Assembly: GCF_954871325.1 (NCBI RefSeq)
Contig: NC_088775.1
Span: 3,023,473-3,087,472 of the forward strand
Source: Gordionus sp. m RMFG-2023
Lineage: Eukaryota > Nematomorpha > Gordioida > Chordodea > Parachordodidae
DNA length: 64,000 bases
Direction of reading: 5' to 3'
Below the pieces are notes generated by a model that worked only from the letters and a program-made list of their open reading frames with translations, was not told where the DNA came from and ran no database searches. The translations under genes were made by a program, and so were the position numbers. Shown piece by piece: positions 1 to 12,559 of the stretch (the stretch's first letter is position 1; every line of letters starts with the position of its first letter).

Positions 1-1125
1 AAAAAATTTGTATAAAATAAAAAAGGTTAAAATTTTTAATAGATAACTTTATAACCAAGTTAGTTGTCTTGAGATATGGGTTTTCGACACTCAAATTTAA
101 TATATTAACCCCAAGAGCAAAAAATAAACATAATCCTTTAAAAAAATATCTTAATTAATACTTAAATGTTAGCAACTGATCCTATATATATAATGATAAT
201 ACCACGTCGCAAATATAAAAGATAATCTTCTTAGAGAATGTCTTAATTAATGTTTAGACGCAATAAATTGATCTATATATAATAAGTAAGAGTTGATCAA
301 AAATTGTGTATTAATAAAAGTAAAAATAATTTTAAGAACCGTGTTTCCTGAAAGTTTCGAAACGTGAAATAAAACGGAACACAATTTTTTAACCGGAACA
401 GGAAAACAGATGATCTGTTCCTGTTATCCGCTTTTAGCCACCCCAATTTTTTTTAAACCAAAACTAGGGCCGGGTCAGGCCAATTTAAAAATATTTCTTA
501 AAAATTATATCAAATTAATCATTTGTAAAAATATTCGAAAAATCATATAATAAATTGAAAGTTCAATATTCATTTACTCTTATTTTCGATTTTCCTTTTG
601 TAAAAATTAATGTTTTTTTTTAAAATCCCAGCTTGAGCCTTACAATTTCATAATTATGTAGATCTCCAAAAATATGTGAAACAAAATATTATTAATTATA
701 TTAAAATACGCCAACTTGCTAAAATAAATATAATCGATCTTCATTATTTTCGATATAATAATCATTAATCATTTGATAGATTATATCTGTAAAAAAAAAA
801 AATTCAGCAGCGATTGTGGTGCGACCTGGGCCCTACTGTTAAATTATAACCAAAATCGGGACTTCCTTACGTCAGGTCTTAAGATTTTAGCGGTAAGATC
901 GCTTACAGATAAGCCGTCTCTGGTTAACTTCCTTTTTTTATATTCAGGCGGTCTCACTTAAGAGGACTTTGGTAATTCTAAAAGTTGACACACAATTTTA
1001 AAGTATCTAAGATAATTTTGTTCACTGATTACTATACTTTTTTCTTACAGATTATATTTATATATGCGACAGTAGTTTATAAGTATATAGTATATCAATT
1101 TTAAACGAAATAATATAATTGATGA
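1..1125. other. AT-rich intergenic DNA, no gene seen
   Basis: No coding region is supported here. The only distinctive sequence is a short GC-rich box (GGGCCGGGTCAGGCC) near 468-482. It resembles the CCGGGCC boxes of the repeats near 17.0, 18.5, 22.0, 54.8 and 62.4 kb. A 62-codon open frame at 773-961 has low-complexity composition and no family resemblance. Confidence 0.5.
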
Positions 1126-1352
1126 TTAGTGTTGCTAAACGGTTCGATTTGAGCCGATTTTTAAAAACCGCTAATTCAAAATTATAGCCGGGAAAGTATT
1201 ACCTAAGCGTCGAGATTTCGCCAATAGATATTCAATCCTACGTGCCACCTATGAGCCAAATATTTACGCATGCGTATAATATATTTGTGGATAAAATGCT
1301 GAGTTAGCCGTTTTTAAAAATCGGGTTAAATTGAGCCGTTTCACAACACTAA
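1126..1352. mobile_element. MITE, TTAGTGTTG inverted ends (copy 1)
   Basis: A short non-autonomous element of about 227 bases. The ends read TTAGTGTTGCTAAACGGTTC and, on the other strand, TTAGTGTTGTGAAACGGCTC, so they are inverted repeats. Both flanks contain the direct repeat TGATGA, a likely target-site duplication. Related copies lie inside a CIAO3 intron (14.1 kb) and near 36.7 kb, and a larger element with similar ends is at 61.96 kb. The ends resemble hAT-type MITEs. There is no coding capacity. Confidence 0.65.
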
Positions 1353-1440
1353 TGATGATTTAAACTTTTTTTATATTTTTTTATGTCTTTTTTATTATCT
1401 TGCACATTTTTGAAAAAATAAATATAAATTTATTAATAAT

Positions 1441-2030
1441 TGCAAGCTCAGGTTACGAATGGCTGGAAGCCATCCACAGTTCCAATCTTGGCCTCCTCTT
1501 GACTGGGCGAACAGCTACGCATTTACATAGCCCTCCGCCTTGGCTGTAATGCCGTGATTCCCTCAATTTGCATTGACTATGGCCATACCATCGAATCGAA
1601 AGCTTACCATCCCTTGCACTGCAAGTTCTCTCATGGACGACAACCGCGTCATAAATCTATTAACAACATCCTCTTAGCTGCTCTTAAAAAATGTTAATAT
1701 TCCATCCACCCTCGAACCAGTGAGCCTCTCAAACGAAAACGCCATACGCCTCGATGGCATATCTCTCATTCCCTGGACCAATGGTCTCCCACTAGCTTGG
1801 GACTATACCTGTGTCAATTTTGCCGCCAAGTCCAACCTTTCCTTTTCTGCTATCGAAAAGGCTGAAATCATAAAAAAAACAAATATGCTTGCCTCACCAA
1901 TACCGCATGGAAGTGATGTTCTCAATTTCATCAAAACTAAAGGATAAAAAATGCAGATCTCAGGGGACCCCAATGAAGGATTTTATCTTCGTCAGCGGAT
2001 TTCCCTGTAAATCTGCCGGTCCAATTTTTT
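1441..2030 (+). pseudogene. LINE 3' fragment with restriction-like endonuclease-type C-terminus
   Basis: This is the C-terminal part of a non-LTR retrotransposon protein. The reading matches the C-terminal tail of a widespread LINE family. It shows a Cys-rich stretch ending in HCKFSHGRQPRH, then RLDGISLIPWTNGLPLAWD, corresponding to the family's usual R-P-D-G ... W-D motif, the PD-(D/E)xK-like core of a restriction-like endonuclease. The expected proline is leucine here. There are at least two frameshifts, near 1,510 and 1,690, so only 1,720-1,947 is one open frame (75 codons). The RT domain is absent: 5'-truncated or deleted. Fragments at 43.3-45.3 and 51.1-51.6 kb belong to the same broad family. 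Confidence 0.7.
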
Positions 2031-4105
2031 AAGCATTCACTCTTCTCTAGGGTGATTTGTACCCTTTTTTTTAATTTTATTTTTTTTATCTCATTTCTCT
2101 TTTATACATATATATTTTTTAATTCATTTTTAATAATATTTTTATTTAACTTGAATTTATTTTATTTTTAATCAAATAAATCACATAGTTTTGATAATGT
2201 TGACTTTATAAAAAAACAAAAATAAACCCTCCCCTCCCATCAAATAGATATATATTATATGACAATATTATCAATTAATTAATTTAAATAAATAAAATGT
2301 CATGTGACAAGTTCACGTTATTTTATTATATTATATTTTCCGGCATTTCTGTCTTCCAATGATTCTCGTGGAGTTAAAAATTCTGATTTAAATCTAAATC
2401 TCAATTAATCAAAATGGCCGAAACATCCTCACTTTATGCTATACCACTATAAAATTTAAAATTTTTTATAATAATAGATAATAAAAAAACGTTTTTCGTT
2501 CAATTATTACTTTATATTTATAAAAATAAAATTAAAAATGGCGGAAGTACAAAAAATTAGGGGTGCCTATTTGCCTTTACAATCTCAGGGAACAACTCAA
2601 AAAAAAAATTTTTACACCTTTTTTTAGCCAACATTATCAAAATTACATTTGATATATAAAAAGAAAATTTGAAAATTTTCAGGAAACTCTTAAAATATCT
2701 AGAGAGCTCGAGCTCCTGCGTTTTCCCTAGTGACGCTACTGAAAAAAAATAGAATTTAGGAGAACAAGATAAAGAATATTTAAAAAAGATGTCTAAAAGA
2801 GGAAATAGCCAAGCTAGGAAGGAGAAGGAAAGGAAAGTGCAAGGAGGCATGAAAGATTATTCGATAGAAGACTTAGTTAGAACGAATAATCGATGTAGCG
2901 TGTTTATGTCGTAGCTTAGGTCGCTAAGTTTTTGAGAAGGAAAAAAAAGCTTAATGAGGGGGGATATGCTTGGAGATGTTTTAAAATGAAGTAAGCTAGA
3001 TGAAGTATTAGTTAAGAAATATTGATGGCATCTAAACCACTAACTGTGGATCCGAGATCTCAAAAATCCCTTCTTCGTCTACACTCATGCATTTAAAATA
3101 TAAAAATTACATATGATAATTGCAAAGTAATTTTTTAAATTAAAGCTTTTGATTCCTATATCTTACACGTAAACTTGAAAAAAATCATGTCGGATTTATT
3201 ATAGCAATCATTTTGAATTTCTTCCACCTCATGCATTTATAAATGAAGATGCTTTAAAACATTAGAGGTGTGGTTCATCCGTTGCAACAATTTTGGAATA
3301 CCCAATAAGTGTTAATTATATAAATATATATTTTTTTCTTCTAGATCATACTACAAACATCAACATGGTATAAAGTTATTTGCTCCGTATCTCTAATCCA
3401 CAGACAGATAACATAGATATTTAATGATTTAATATTAAAATCGGCCATTCCCTTGCTTAATAAAGTAATTAAATATATAAGCAATTTATGGGCGTGGGTA
3501 GCATTTCTCTGCGCAACGTTTTAATCAGCTCTCACAGTTTAAGTTATAGTAAAACAATTATGCGTACAAGTACTTACGGTTTGCCCACAACGTGTGAAGG
3601 GCTCTTCATTGCTCCTCATTTTTTCCCTCTATTTTTAAATCCAATTTGATGTCTTCAAAAAAAAATCTACCGTAGCTCTGTTGCTTGACAACGCTAGAAG
3701 GCTCAGGCGCTAAAATCATGGCCTATGCAAAAATCGAACCCATAGGTTGGCCTTGTTATATTCCTTCCATAATATATAATTATTTGGAGATGAGAAAACA
3801 AAAAATAGCAGGGATAAAAAAATTGAGATAAGGTGTGGAATGAATGGTATATTTGTGGAAGAAAAAAGTGACCAGCAAATTGAATTGAAAGCATTAGAAA
3901 GTCAATTTTGAATGTGATTTCGGCACTTGGGTTACTTTGGAAAAATATGAATAGCATGTGTCTGTGTGGCTATTTAGCAACCACCGTCGATGGTAATACC
4001 AAGTTGTTAGGGTGCTGAAATTAAAACCGAGTTGTCCTTAATTTTGTAATAGTTTTTGTCATAGTTGAATGTAAATATTTGTTAAAATCATGGTGTTGGA
4101 ATTAT
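2031..4105. other. AT-rich intergenic DNA, nothing recognised
   Basis: I find no supported gene. The stretch near 2,560-2,610 loosely resembles the sequence at 42.54-42.6 kb (a shared CTCAGGG...AACTCAAAA pattern) and may be an old hAT end. A 43-codon lysine-rich frame starts at an ATG near 2,789, but it has no recognisable similarity and is not called. Confidence 0.4.
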
Positions 4106-4108
4106 TAA

Positions 4109-4660
4109 GCTATATTTTATATTTTATTATTTATATTTTATATTTTATTATTTATATTTTATATTTTATTATTTATATTTTATATTTTATTATTTATATT
4201 TTATATTTTATTATTTATATTTTATATTTTATATTTTATATTTTATATTTTATATTTTATATTTTATATTTTATATTTTATATTTTATATTTTATATTTT
4301 ATATTTTATATTTTATATTTTATATTTTATATTTTATATTTTATATTTTATATTTTATATTTTATATTTTATATTTTATATTTTATATTTTATATTTTAT
4401 ATTTTATATTTTATATTTTATATTTTATATTTTATATTTTATATTTTATATTTTATATTTTATATTTTATATATTATATTTTATATTTTATATTTTATAT
4501 TTTATATTTTATATTTTATATTTTATATTTTATATTTTATATTTTATATTTTATATTTTATATTTTATATTTTATATTTTATATTTTATATTTTATATTT
4601 TATATTTTATATTTTATATTTTATATTTTATATTTTATATTTTTTATTTTATATTTAGAT
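4109..4660. repeat. (TTTTATA)n satellite, about 0.55 kb
   Basis: A nearly perfect 7-bp tandem array. The first ~120 bases form a 21-bp higher-order unit in which every third 7-mer is the variant ATTATTT. The remainder is almost pure 7-mer with one visible variant (TATATTA) near 4,470. The 7-mer has no stop in any forward frame, so a 212-codon open frame crosses the array. That frame is an artefact of the repeat and not a gene. Confidence 0.95.
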
Positions 4661-6540
4661 TTATAAAATTTAATTTTTTGGCTATTTTTGAGTTATTTTT
4701 ATTTTATATAATATTATTTTTTGTATAATAATGATGCTTCATAATTTTTGGAGTATTTTTAGTTTATAATTATGATTTCAAGGGTGATGACAATAAATCT
4801 ATTAATTATCCTTTCCTATATATAACATTATGTAATTTAATAACTCTATTTAATCCGATTTACTTATTTTACATAGTGATAGTCATAATATTTAATATTT
4901 TTATTACTATACTAGTATTATAACAATTATTAAAAAAAAAATAACGAAATACGAAATATGAAACAAAATATATCAATACAATTATATAGAAAATTTATCA
5001 AAATTAAATACATCAGAAAAATTAAATATTTATATTCAATAAACTATATATTAAAATATTGTTGTTGATCATTTGAATATTAAAACATTTTAACTGACGT
5101 ATCCTCTTCATTATTTTGGTCAGGGAGGAGTTCAATCCCTATTTAATTGAAATATAAAATTTCTAGTAATAATCACTAGGGGTAACCGCTCTATATATAT
5201 ATATTATTAGTTACAAAACATGTAAGGAATATATTTCACAAGTCACTTTCTGTGAGAATTATCTTTCTTAGATATAAAAAAATAATTTCCAAGTTTTCTA
5301 AATACCTCGCCATTCTATATTTATCTATTTAATATAAGTAATAATATAACATAATTCTGATTTACATAAGATATTAAAGTAGGGTATCTTGTAGCGAAAT
5401 ATTTATTCATAACCCGCAGGATTATTTAAATTTTTTGAAACTTATAATTGTTTGATATTAGATTCTGACAAAGAATAATTGGGTGATGTATGAAATGGCC
5501 AAAGGAACAAAATAAGAAATAGTTAATTTGGTACAAATGTAGAATGATGAAATTTTTTTGGATTTTGGGTAATGATTTGGGATTTTATTGATTATGGAAA
5601 ATATTTATCAAATATGTAGAGTCATCTGGTATTAACAAAGTGGTAAATAGATTCAAATATGAATTTTGGATAATTTATGATAATTAATTTGGGGATTTAG
5701 GTGAAATAGTGATGATATATAATTAATTTTGGGAAATTGATTACTCAGTAAAAATTGAACATTATGGAAAATAATATTATGAAAACATGGATACTAATGA
5801 TGTAGTGATATTTACGTAGTAATTAGGTTTATGGATTACTATGATAATTTGGACATTGGGGAAAAGATTACTGATTAAGGAACCTTGCTAATTTGGAAAT
5901 TGGGAAAATGCTACTAAGAACCTGGAATTTTGACATTGGGGAAATGATTACTGATAAAAGAACCTGGTTATTTAGACGTCATTAAATTACGTTGGGACTC
6001 TGGAATATCAGCCATAGTCACCATAGAGCTTAAATATGAGGATGAGTGGAGGTATGAATTATCAACTCTAGTCACCACACTCTAATCAGAAGATAATTAG
6101 AATTGATGTTGTACATCGAAGAAACTCGGGAGTAGTTTCCCAGCAGATTTAAGTTAAAAGGGGATATTCTATCGATGAGGCCCATCGAGAGTGACAGGTT
6201 ATGATGACTACTCAGTTAATGGTAGTAAGGTGGTGTGTGGGATCAAGTAGGAATTGGTGATGGTAGTCACATATACCTCATTGTGGTTCAAGCGAAAACG
6301 AATCATTCAAGGACTGTTTAGCGCCTTGTGGACTATCCACGTTGGTACGATATGATTTTTGTGTAAAGAAAGTTTGAGAATTATTGATGGAAAGTATGGA
6401 ATAGGATGAGGATGTTTATATATGTCTGATTGTATAATTATGATATTGTTATCGGATTAATTCTGATTAAATGGTTTATTTGATTGCAAAAGTTACACTT
6501 ATATATAATTAATTCAGGCTCTCATTATCTTCAATTTAGA
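4661..6540. other. No gene; diverged T/G-rich tandem repeats at about 5,550-5,985
   Basis: No protein similarity is visible. From about 5,550 to 5,985 the sequence repeats loosely, with phrases such as GACATTGGGGAAA followed by GATTACTGAT and later GAACCTGG recurring about 80 bases apart. This could be a degraded minisatellite or an old 5' region of the LINE fragment that follows. Neither can be shown. Confidence 0.35.
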
Positions 6541-6621
6541 AAAATTTTGTTTCTGATATAAATGTGCTTTAGCAAATAATCTAAATTTCTTATTTCACCC
6601 CGAAGCTTAAAATAATTTTTA

Positions 6622-7620
6622 TTGATGACTAATTTCCATTCAATTGTGTTGAAGCTGGCCCTACTGGAAGGCATAGGAATAGAAATGCATCTAATTTCGC
6701 TAGTAAAAATATTGTTCGACAATCATAAAGTGGTATCACAACATCTGAACATAAAATCACAACCATTTAAGGCCAACAGAGGGCTGAAACAAGGTTGCAT
6801 TCTATCACCTATGTTATTTATTGTAAAATAATGAACAATATTCTGAATCCTTTAAACAAGAATATGCTCTTAACCCTCGCTATCTGGATAAACAACGTGA
6901 TAATAACATGCACACTCTGAATTTTCTATGCTATGCCGATGATGTATGCATATTACCAAACTCTACTAAGAATTTACTGTCATTGTTTGTTAATAATTGC
7001 TACGAATACGGATTAAAAGTTCATTACTCGAAAACTAAGTTAATCGCGTCCAATACATTTGCATCTAACACAGACCCCTTTAACTTTGATGATAATGTGG
7101 TAGAAACGGTTTCAGATTGTAAGTACCTAGGAACCAGGATAATGTCATTAGGCACCACAATATTGGATACGAAGTTGAGGACAAACAAAGCGAGATCCCG
7201 ATACCATCAGCTGACGAAATTAAGGTCGTCCAACTAGATATTCACGAACCAAAAGATAAGACCCTTCAAATCCATAATTCTACCCATCTTAACATACGGA
7301 TTAGAGACGTGGCAGGACACCAAATGCAATATTAACACATCCAAGACCTTTATAAACAAATGTCTATGAAGAACTACTAAAACTTACTACCCATAAAACA
7401 CTTCCACAACTCTCTGGAATCGACTCATTCCTTTGAGGAGATTAAAATTAATTGGTCATTGCTTAAGACATTCACGAAAATATGATACTTTTGTCCATGA
7501 AGTAGACCCCAGATTATGGGAGGCAGAGAACTCCCAAAATACTATAGGCTGAAATGTCTGAAGGACATGGACTTGATCAATCTTTCGTTTACAGATTTTT
7601 TGGCACTCAGCAAAAAAAAA
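6622..7620 (+). pseudogene. LINE reverse transcriptase fragment
   Basis: Remains of an RT of the endonuclease-LINE type. The first open piece (6,622-6,831) carries RGLKQGCILSPMLF, an RT palm motif. The second (6,908-7,237) carries the catalytic FLCYADDV box followed by GLKVHYSKTKLI. The downstream reading contains a C-terminal pattern ending WNRLIPLRRLKLIGHCLR (about 7,410-7,460). Stops and frameshifts break the reading near 6,831, 7,237, 7,370 and 7,550. No 5' endonuclease domain is visible upstream. The family is different from the LINE at 43 kb. Confidence 0.8.
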
Positions 7621-9320
7621 AAATTTTAAAGGAACATCTACAATACATGTTTAAACATGGTCTAAACTAGAAAATCGTTAGAAACTATTAGACTATTCTC
7701 GCACAGGCTAATTTCCAATTCTCTTCTCCCGGGTTGAATGACAATTTATGTTTCAGCACATGTTATATTCGAATTATGGATAGAATGAAATAGGATGAGG
7801 GTGATGACAAATTTTTTATCTCCTACCCCCCCCCCCCTTCCCTTATAATTTTTCTACTGGTTGAACGATATTGACGAAGGCAATGATAATTATAGAACCG
7901 TGAATAATGTTAACGATTCACGTTTACTATACTATAATAATGATAAAGTGATAAACATAATGAGGATCCTGAGCATTGCTTGCTTAGTAAAGACAAGGAT
8001 TTAGGCGGACACACAATATTGACGCTAATGAATGACAAAAATTAATGAAGGTAAAAAGAAGAAGAAAAGATGAAAAAATCAAACAAAACGATCTTAAACT
8101 CTTTAGGATAATGGGTTTCAGGGGCCGAGGTAATAATTACAGGAAAATTGGATGCCTCTGGAATAGTACATGCTGTATAGACACAGCGTTATCTTCCATG
8201 GATCTATATTTACCTAACTTATGACTTACTGTTTTCTTCTCTTAAATATCTAATCAGGCGTCATGTACATTATTATTAATATTGGTTACAATTTTTTTTT
8301 AAACATTATCTTCCCGGTAACATGACTAATAGATCCTTACTCCTCTCTTCTTTACTATGCTGGCTGACTACATAGTGGTACCGTCCACTATAATAAAACG
8401 GGTGTACATCATGTATAGGATCTATAAACTAGTGAATATACATGGTGACGATACAACTCCTGGTAGGTGATGATGAAATTGCACGTCTGTCGTGGTAATG
8501 AATGAATGAAATACTACACTTTTTTATTTATCGCTATTCTGGTTTTCGCTCTTTCGTATTGAATTCCTCCTTACGGTGATTATTACAAACTTTATATGGA
8601 AGAATATGACTTAACAAATAAAATGGAACTACTAATTCCTTCTATATTAGTGATGTCTGATTTAAATATTCTTAATAATCAAGATTCAAGAACAGATAAG
8701 ATTTATATTTCTTTATAATAATCATTACGAATTTTCACTATTACAATATCGGAAAGGGTAAGTTCCACTCATTTTTGTTAAAATACAACTGGGTACAAGG
8801 TTTGTCGGTATCCTTGAGAAAAAATCGGCATAATTTTATGAAGGGTGGGCCTTCATAATATTCACGTTCGCTCATATTGGGCAGGTCTATGACCAACGTG
8901 CTAGATAAGATGATAATTGTTAGATCATAATTTCTTGAAATGGTCTCAAAATTCGCAGGGATTGTTAGGATTACTGACTTAGATGATTATATTTTGCCAT
9001 CACAAGTTTGTATAGCTATCTTGATATCAAATAGAATTTTAAATATAGGAATGCATAAAACCAATTATAATAGAGAAGAATGAAGTCAAAATAAAAACTA
9101 TTAAAATTAAAGATGGCAAATATTTACAAATTGACAAGGTAACCTAATTCTTGTTTATTATAAGTATGATATAGCTCTAATGAGGGATAATATATCTCTA
9201 AATGATAGCATAACTGTATAATTTAAGATATTTTGTATAAATACTTGAGCCGTATCATGGTATTTCATGATTGCTAATAAGGAAATATTTCAATCTTAAT
9301 AATAAATATGAAAATTATAT
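7621..9320. other. Intergenic DNA, nothing recognised
   Basis: No coding or structural feature is supported. There is a C-homopolymer near 7,827 and several GATGA-rich words near 7,790-7,980 and 8,440-8,520. A segment near 8,840-8,860 (AAGGGTGGGCCTTC) loosely resembles one in the third CIAO3 intron near 15,490. Confidence 0.35.
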
Positions 9321-9328
9321 TAATATAT

Positions 9329-10085
9329 AAAAACTTTATGAATATTTATTTTAAATACTATATCTAGTAATAAATTTGGACATTAGAATAAAACTTTATT
9401 CAGGAATAGAAAATTAAACATATAGATATATATACACAAATAATTTATTCAATTAAATTATAATATAAATACAAGATAATCTCTTAAAACATATGTATAC
9501 AAATATTTTTTAATCATATTATTAAATATTTGAAGAACTTTTTCACCATTTTCTATTGATATTTCTAATGGTTCTTTGGAATTATTCATAGTGATGGTAT
9601 AGAAGATTTTTAATACTTCAGATTAAAAAAGCTATTGGTTAGGTATACTAAACCATCTATCCCTTTTTCCATTGAAGGTAGAAATAATCTTGATAAAATA
9701 TAGCTTTTTAAAGTTAATTATAAATTTTAGGAGATGGCTTCTTATTTATAAGATTCAATAATTTTTCATCCAATTTTTAGCTCAAAGTAACAATTTTAAT
9801 AATCTTACCAGTATCAAAATTACTTTGGTTTACCTATTTGCAGACCCATAATTTTTACCAAGCTTAATTTTATTAAGCTGTTCTTTGTAATTTATAATTT
9901 TTTCTTTAATATTGGCATGATTTATCATACCCTGGTAATTCTTCTAGCCTTAAATAAATATAAGCTTACTCATTTATACTTATATGTATACCTAGATCCT
10001 ATAATGGTCAAATGTTCCATTACTATCATAGACTTCTTATGATCAAGATGTCCCTGGTACAAGAAATTTCATCAACTTCTAAATA
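9329..10085 (-). pseudogene. MADF-type gene remnant, inverted copy of 11.69-12.34 kb
   Basis: On the minus strand this matches the plus-strand sequence at about 11,690-12,340 over most of its length. The shared parts include GAACATTTGACCATTATAGG, the AAATTAAGCTTG segment, KLDEKLLNLINKKPSP and IENGEKVLQIFNN near the end. It is therefore an inverted duplicate of the MADF-type gene described there. Several stops and gaps, including an insertion of about 150 bases near 9,360-9,470, make it a pseudogene. Its upstream end lies next to the hAT at 10,110. Confidence 0.55.
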
Positions 10086-10109
10086 ATATAGAAATTTTTT
10101 GGTAATGGC

Positions 10110-11431
10110 CAGACGCGTAAGCAATGGAGGGAGGGGGAAGGGGAAATTTCACCCCCCATTGCAAATTTAACTGTTTTCCTAAATATTATTTTAAGCTAAT
10201 AAAAATTTTACCATCATTCCCCCCCCCCCCCGCCACCCCCTGCCCCGTTTCAATATCAAGTAGAGTTTATCCTTACTGCTAGTTGCGTTAATAAATTATT
10301 TTCCTATAGCTCACTACTATGTAGAAATTTACAAAAACCAAATTTCGATTTGGAAGTTATTGATTTGTAGGAAAATGTGAACAGGAAGAATGAATGTAGA
10401 TGAATATTTCATAATATTTATATAGACATTGAATCAAAAATTAAATCTTATAGAATATTATAAAATATCCAATTTCATCCCATTCTTAGATACTTTTTTA
10501 TCCCAAATTAATGTACGGTTTTTAGATAAAAAAACAAGTCTTTGGTAATCTTCAAATTTTATTACCTAAAGACCCTTCTTCGTTTTCTGGTGCTATTATT
10601 GGTAAAATTAAATATTTAGAAGAATTTTATTCCTATGATATTGATACTGAAATTAATTTAATCAGTGAATTCAAATTGTGTATAAATATTTACTACATTT
10701 ATTATTTTACCTGAGCATGCTATTAATGTGCTCAATTGGTATAAGAAAACCTTGGCTTAATTTCCAAATTTTTTGAAGGTATTTAATATTCCTGCATGTT
10801 TGAAAATTACAACATATACTAATGAAAGGACCTTTTCCAAATTGAGAAGGTTGAAAACTTATTTACCACAAACTACTTCCAAATCTTGGCTAAATGGGTC
10901 AGCTCTGTTAAATATCCACAGAGATTTGATTCCAAGACAAACGAAATTTTTCATGAATTGGCAAATTTCCTACGAAAATTAAAAATCGCATTATAATTCT
11001 AGTATTTAATAAATTTTTTGTATAATATTGTATTTGATAATAAGTTATAAAAACTTGTTAAAAATTTTCTAGTCAATATTTATACACACTACAATTAGTA
11101 TTTTCAATAAAAAAATTTATATTCTATTTATATTATATGAGAATTTAAGTTGAAACTAGTTTTTAAGCCAATTTTATAAAAAAAATTGACACTAAACTTT
11201 ATTTCAATTTATATTTTAAAATTTTTTTTATTTATAATATACCTATCTTAAAATAAAAATTAGTTTATAAAAGTGCGAATTAGTAAATAGAAGCTAAAAA
11301 TATTAATATAATTATTATTGAATTATGAATAATTTAAAAGAATAGCTCAAAGATATGACCTGGCCGAAGATAAGGGAAAAGCTGGCCAAAGGGGGTTTTC
11401 CACCTATAGGAAAATTATGGATACACAACTG
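10110..11431 (+). mobile_element. hAT element 1, internally deleted, TSD GTAATGGC
   Basis: The element begins CAGACGCGTAAGCAATGGAG and ends GGATACACAACTG. Both flanks carry the perfect 8-base duplication GTAATGGC (10,102-10,109 and 11,432-11,439), the length expected for hAT. Its 5' end matches the reverse complement of the right end of the hAT at 46.6-50.2 kb, and its 3' end matches that element's left end, so they are one family in opposite orientation. The interior keeps only about the last 200 codons of transposase (10,400-10,982). The C-terminal dimerisation region is clear: TYTNERTFSKLRRLKTYL, LLNIHRDLIPRQTKFF. It is 1.3 kb against 3.6 kb for the longer copy and non-autonomous. Confidence 0.92.
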
Positions 11432-11589
11432 GTAATGGCATTATGCCCTAAAAATATAAATATATCAATTCACATTTTAAAAAAATGTCAATTTATAAAT
11501 CAAATCTTACATTTTTGAAGTAGTATCCATTTATTCTTGTATCAAAATCCAAATTATTATAAAGACAAGTTTCCAAAAAACCAAACCAA

Positions 11590-12340
11590 GTTTCGTTTTT
11601 ATTGGAAATGGAAATGTGCCCCAATTTAAGCTAATGCATTGAAATGCATTATTTGCATTTGCAATGCAACATTTGAAACACTCAAGTGAGCACTATAATG
11701 GAACACTTGACCATTATTGGGTCTTAGTATAAATGTAAATAAGTATGCTTACATTTATTTAAAGCTAGAAGAAGAATTCCCACAGTATGGTACTTCATGC
11801 CAAAGTCTGGGAAAAAAGTTTAAAATTACAAAAACCAGCTTAATAAAATTAAGCTTGCTAAGAATGCTGGGTCTGAAGGATCAAAGACCTCTTATAAATG
11901 GTTAGAATATTTAAAATTTATGTATGATTGCTGACAGGCCAACCACTAGTAATTTCGATACTAGTGAGAGTATTAAAAGAGTTAACTCACCCTAAAGCTA
12001 AAAATTTTTAATGAAAAACTGTTGAATCTTATTAATAAATAAACCATCTCCAAATAGGTAAAATTTATAATAATCTTAAAAAAGCTTACATTTAATCAAG
12101 ATTATTGATGGCTTTAGTATGCCTAACCAATAACTATATAAATTGGTCTAAAATTCTTCTACTCCACAGAACCACTAGTAGAACCATCAATAGAAAATGG
12201 TGAAACAGCTCTTCAAATACTTAATAGCATAATTAAATAAGTTATTTGTATATATTTGTGTAAGAGATTATCTTGTATATATATATATATTTTTTAATTC
12301 ATAAAGTTTTTATTAATTAATATATTGTCCTATATTAATT
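11590..12340 (+). pseudogene. MADF-type DNA-binding protein remnant (PIF/Harbinger accessory gene)
   Basis: The reading shows a pattern typical of MADF/Myb-SANT-like proteins that accompany PIF/Harbinger nucleases: an aromatic/acidic helix region (YIYLKLEEEFPQYGTSC), then KNAGSEGSKTSYKWLEYLKF, then a TSNFDTSESIKRV linker. A likely second exon begins after the acceptor CTCCACAG near 12,170 and reads EPLVEPSIENGETALQILNS. Frameshifts and stops interrupt it, for example near 11,690 and 11,860. It faces the nuclease remnant at 12.56-13.77 kb, the usual two-gene Harbinger set in convergent order. The MADF assignment rests on pattern recognition only. Confidence 0.45.
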
Positions 12341-12559
12341 ATTCAAGATTGAAAAATTACATTAAAATTAAACTTATTAAAATAATATCTTTGATAAATA
12401 ACTCATTAACTAGACGGTTTTTTAATCATACATTTTGTCAAATAAATTCTGGGATTTTAAATTATAAGGTGATCAGACTAAAGATTTCAGAATTTAAACA
12501 CAATTCCATTTTATTATATAAAATTATTTATTAAGTAATATTATTCTAAATAATAACAA

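Noticed and set aside
773-961. 62-codon frame
   Set aside because: No start context, low complexity at the N-terminus and no similarity; kept as intergenic.
4090-4728. 212-codon open frame rich in Tyr, Ile, Leu, Phe
   Set aside because: It is the translation of the (TTTTATA)n array; the 7-mer lacks stops in all forward frames.
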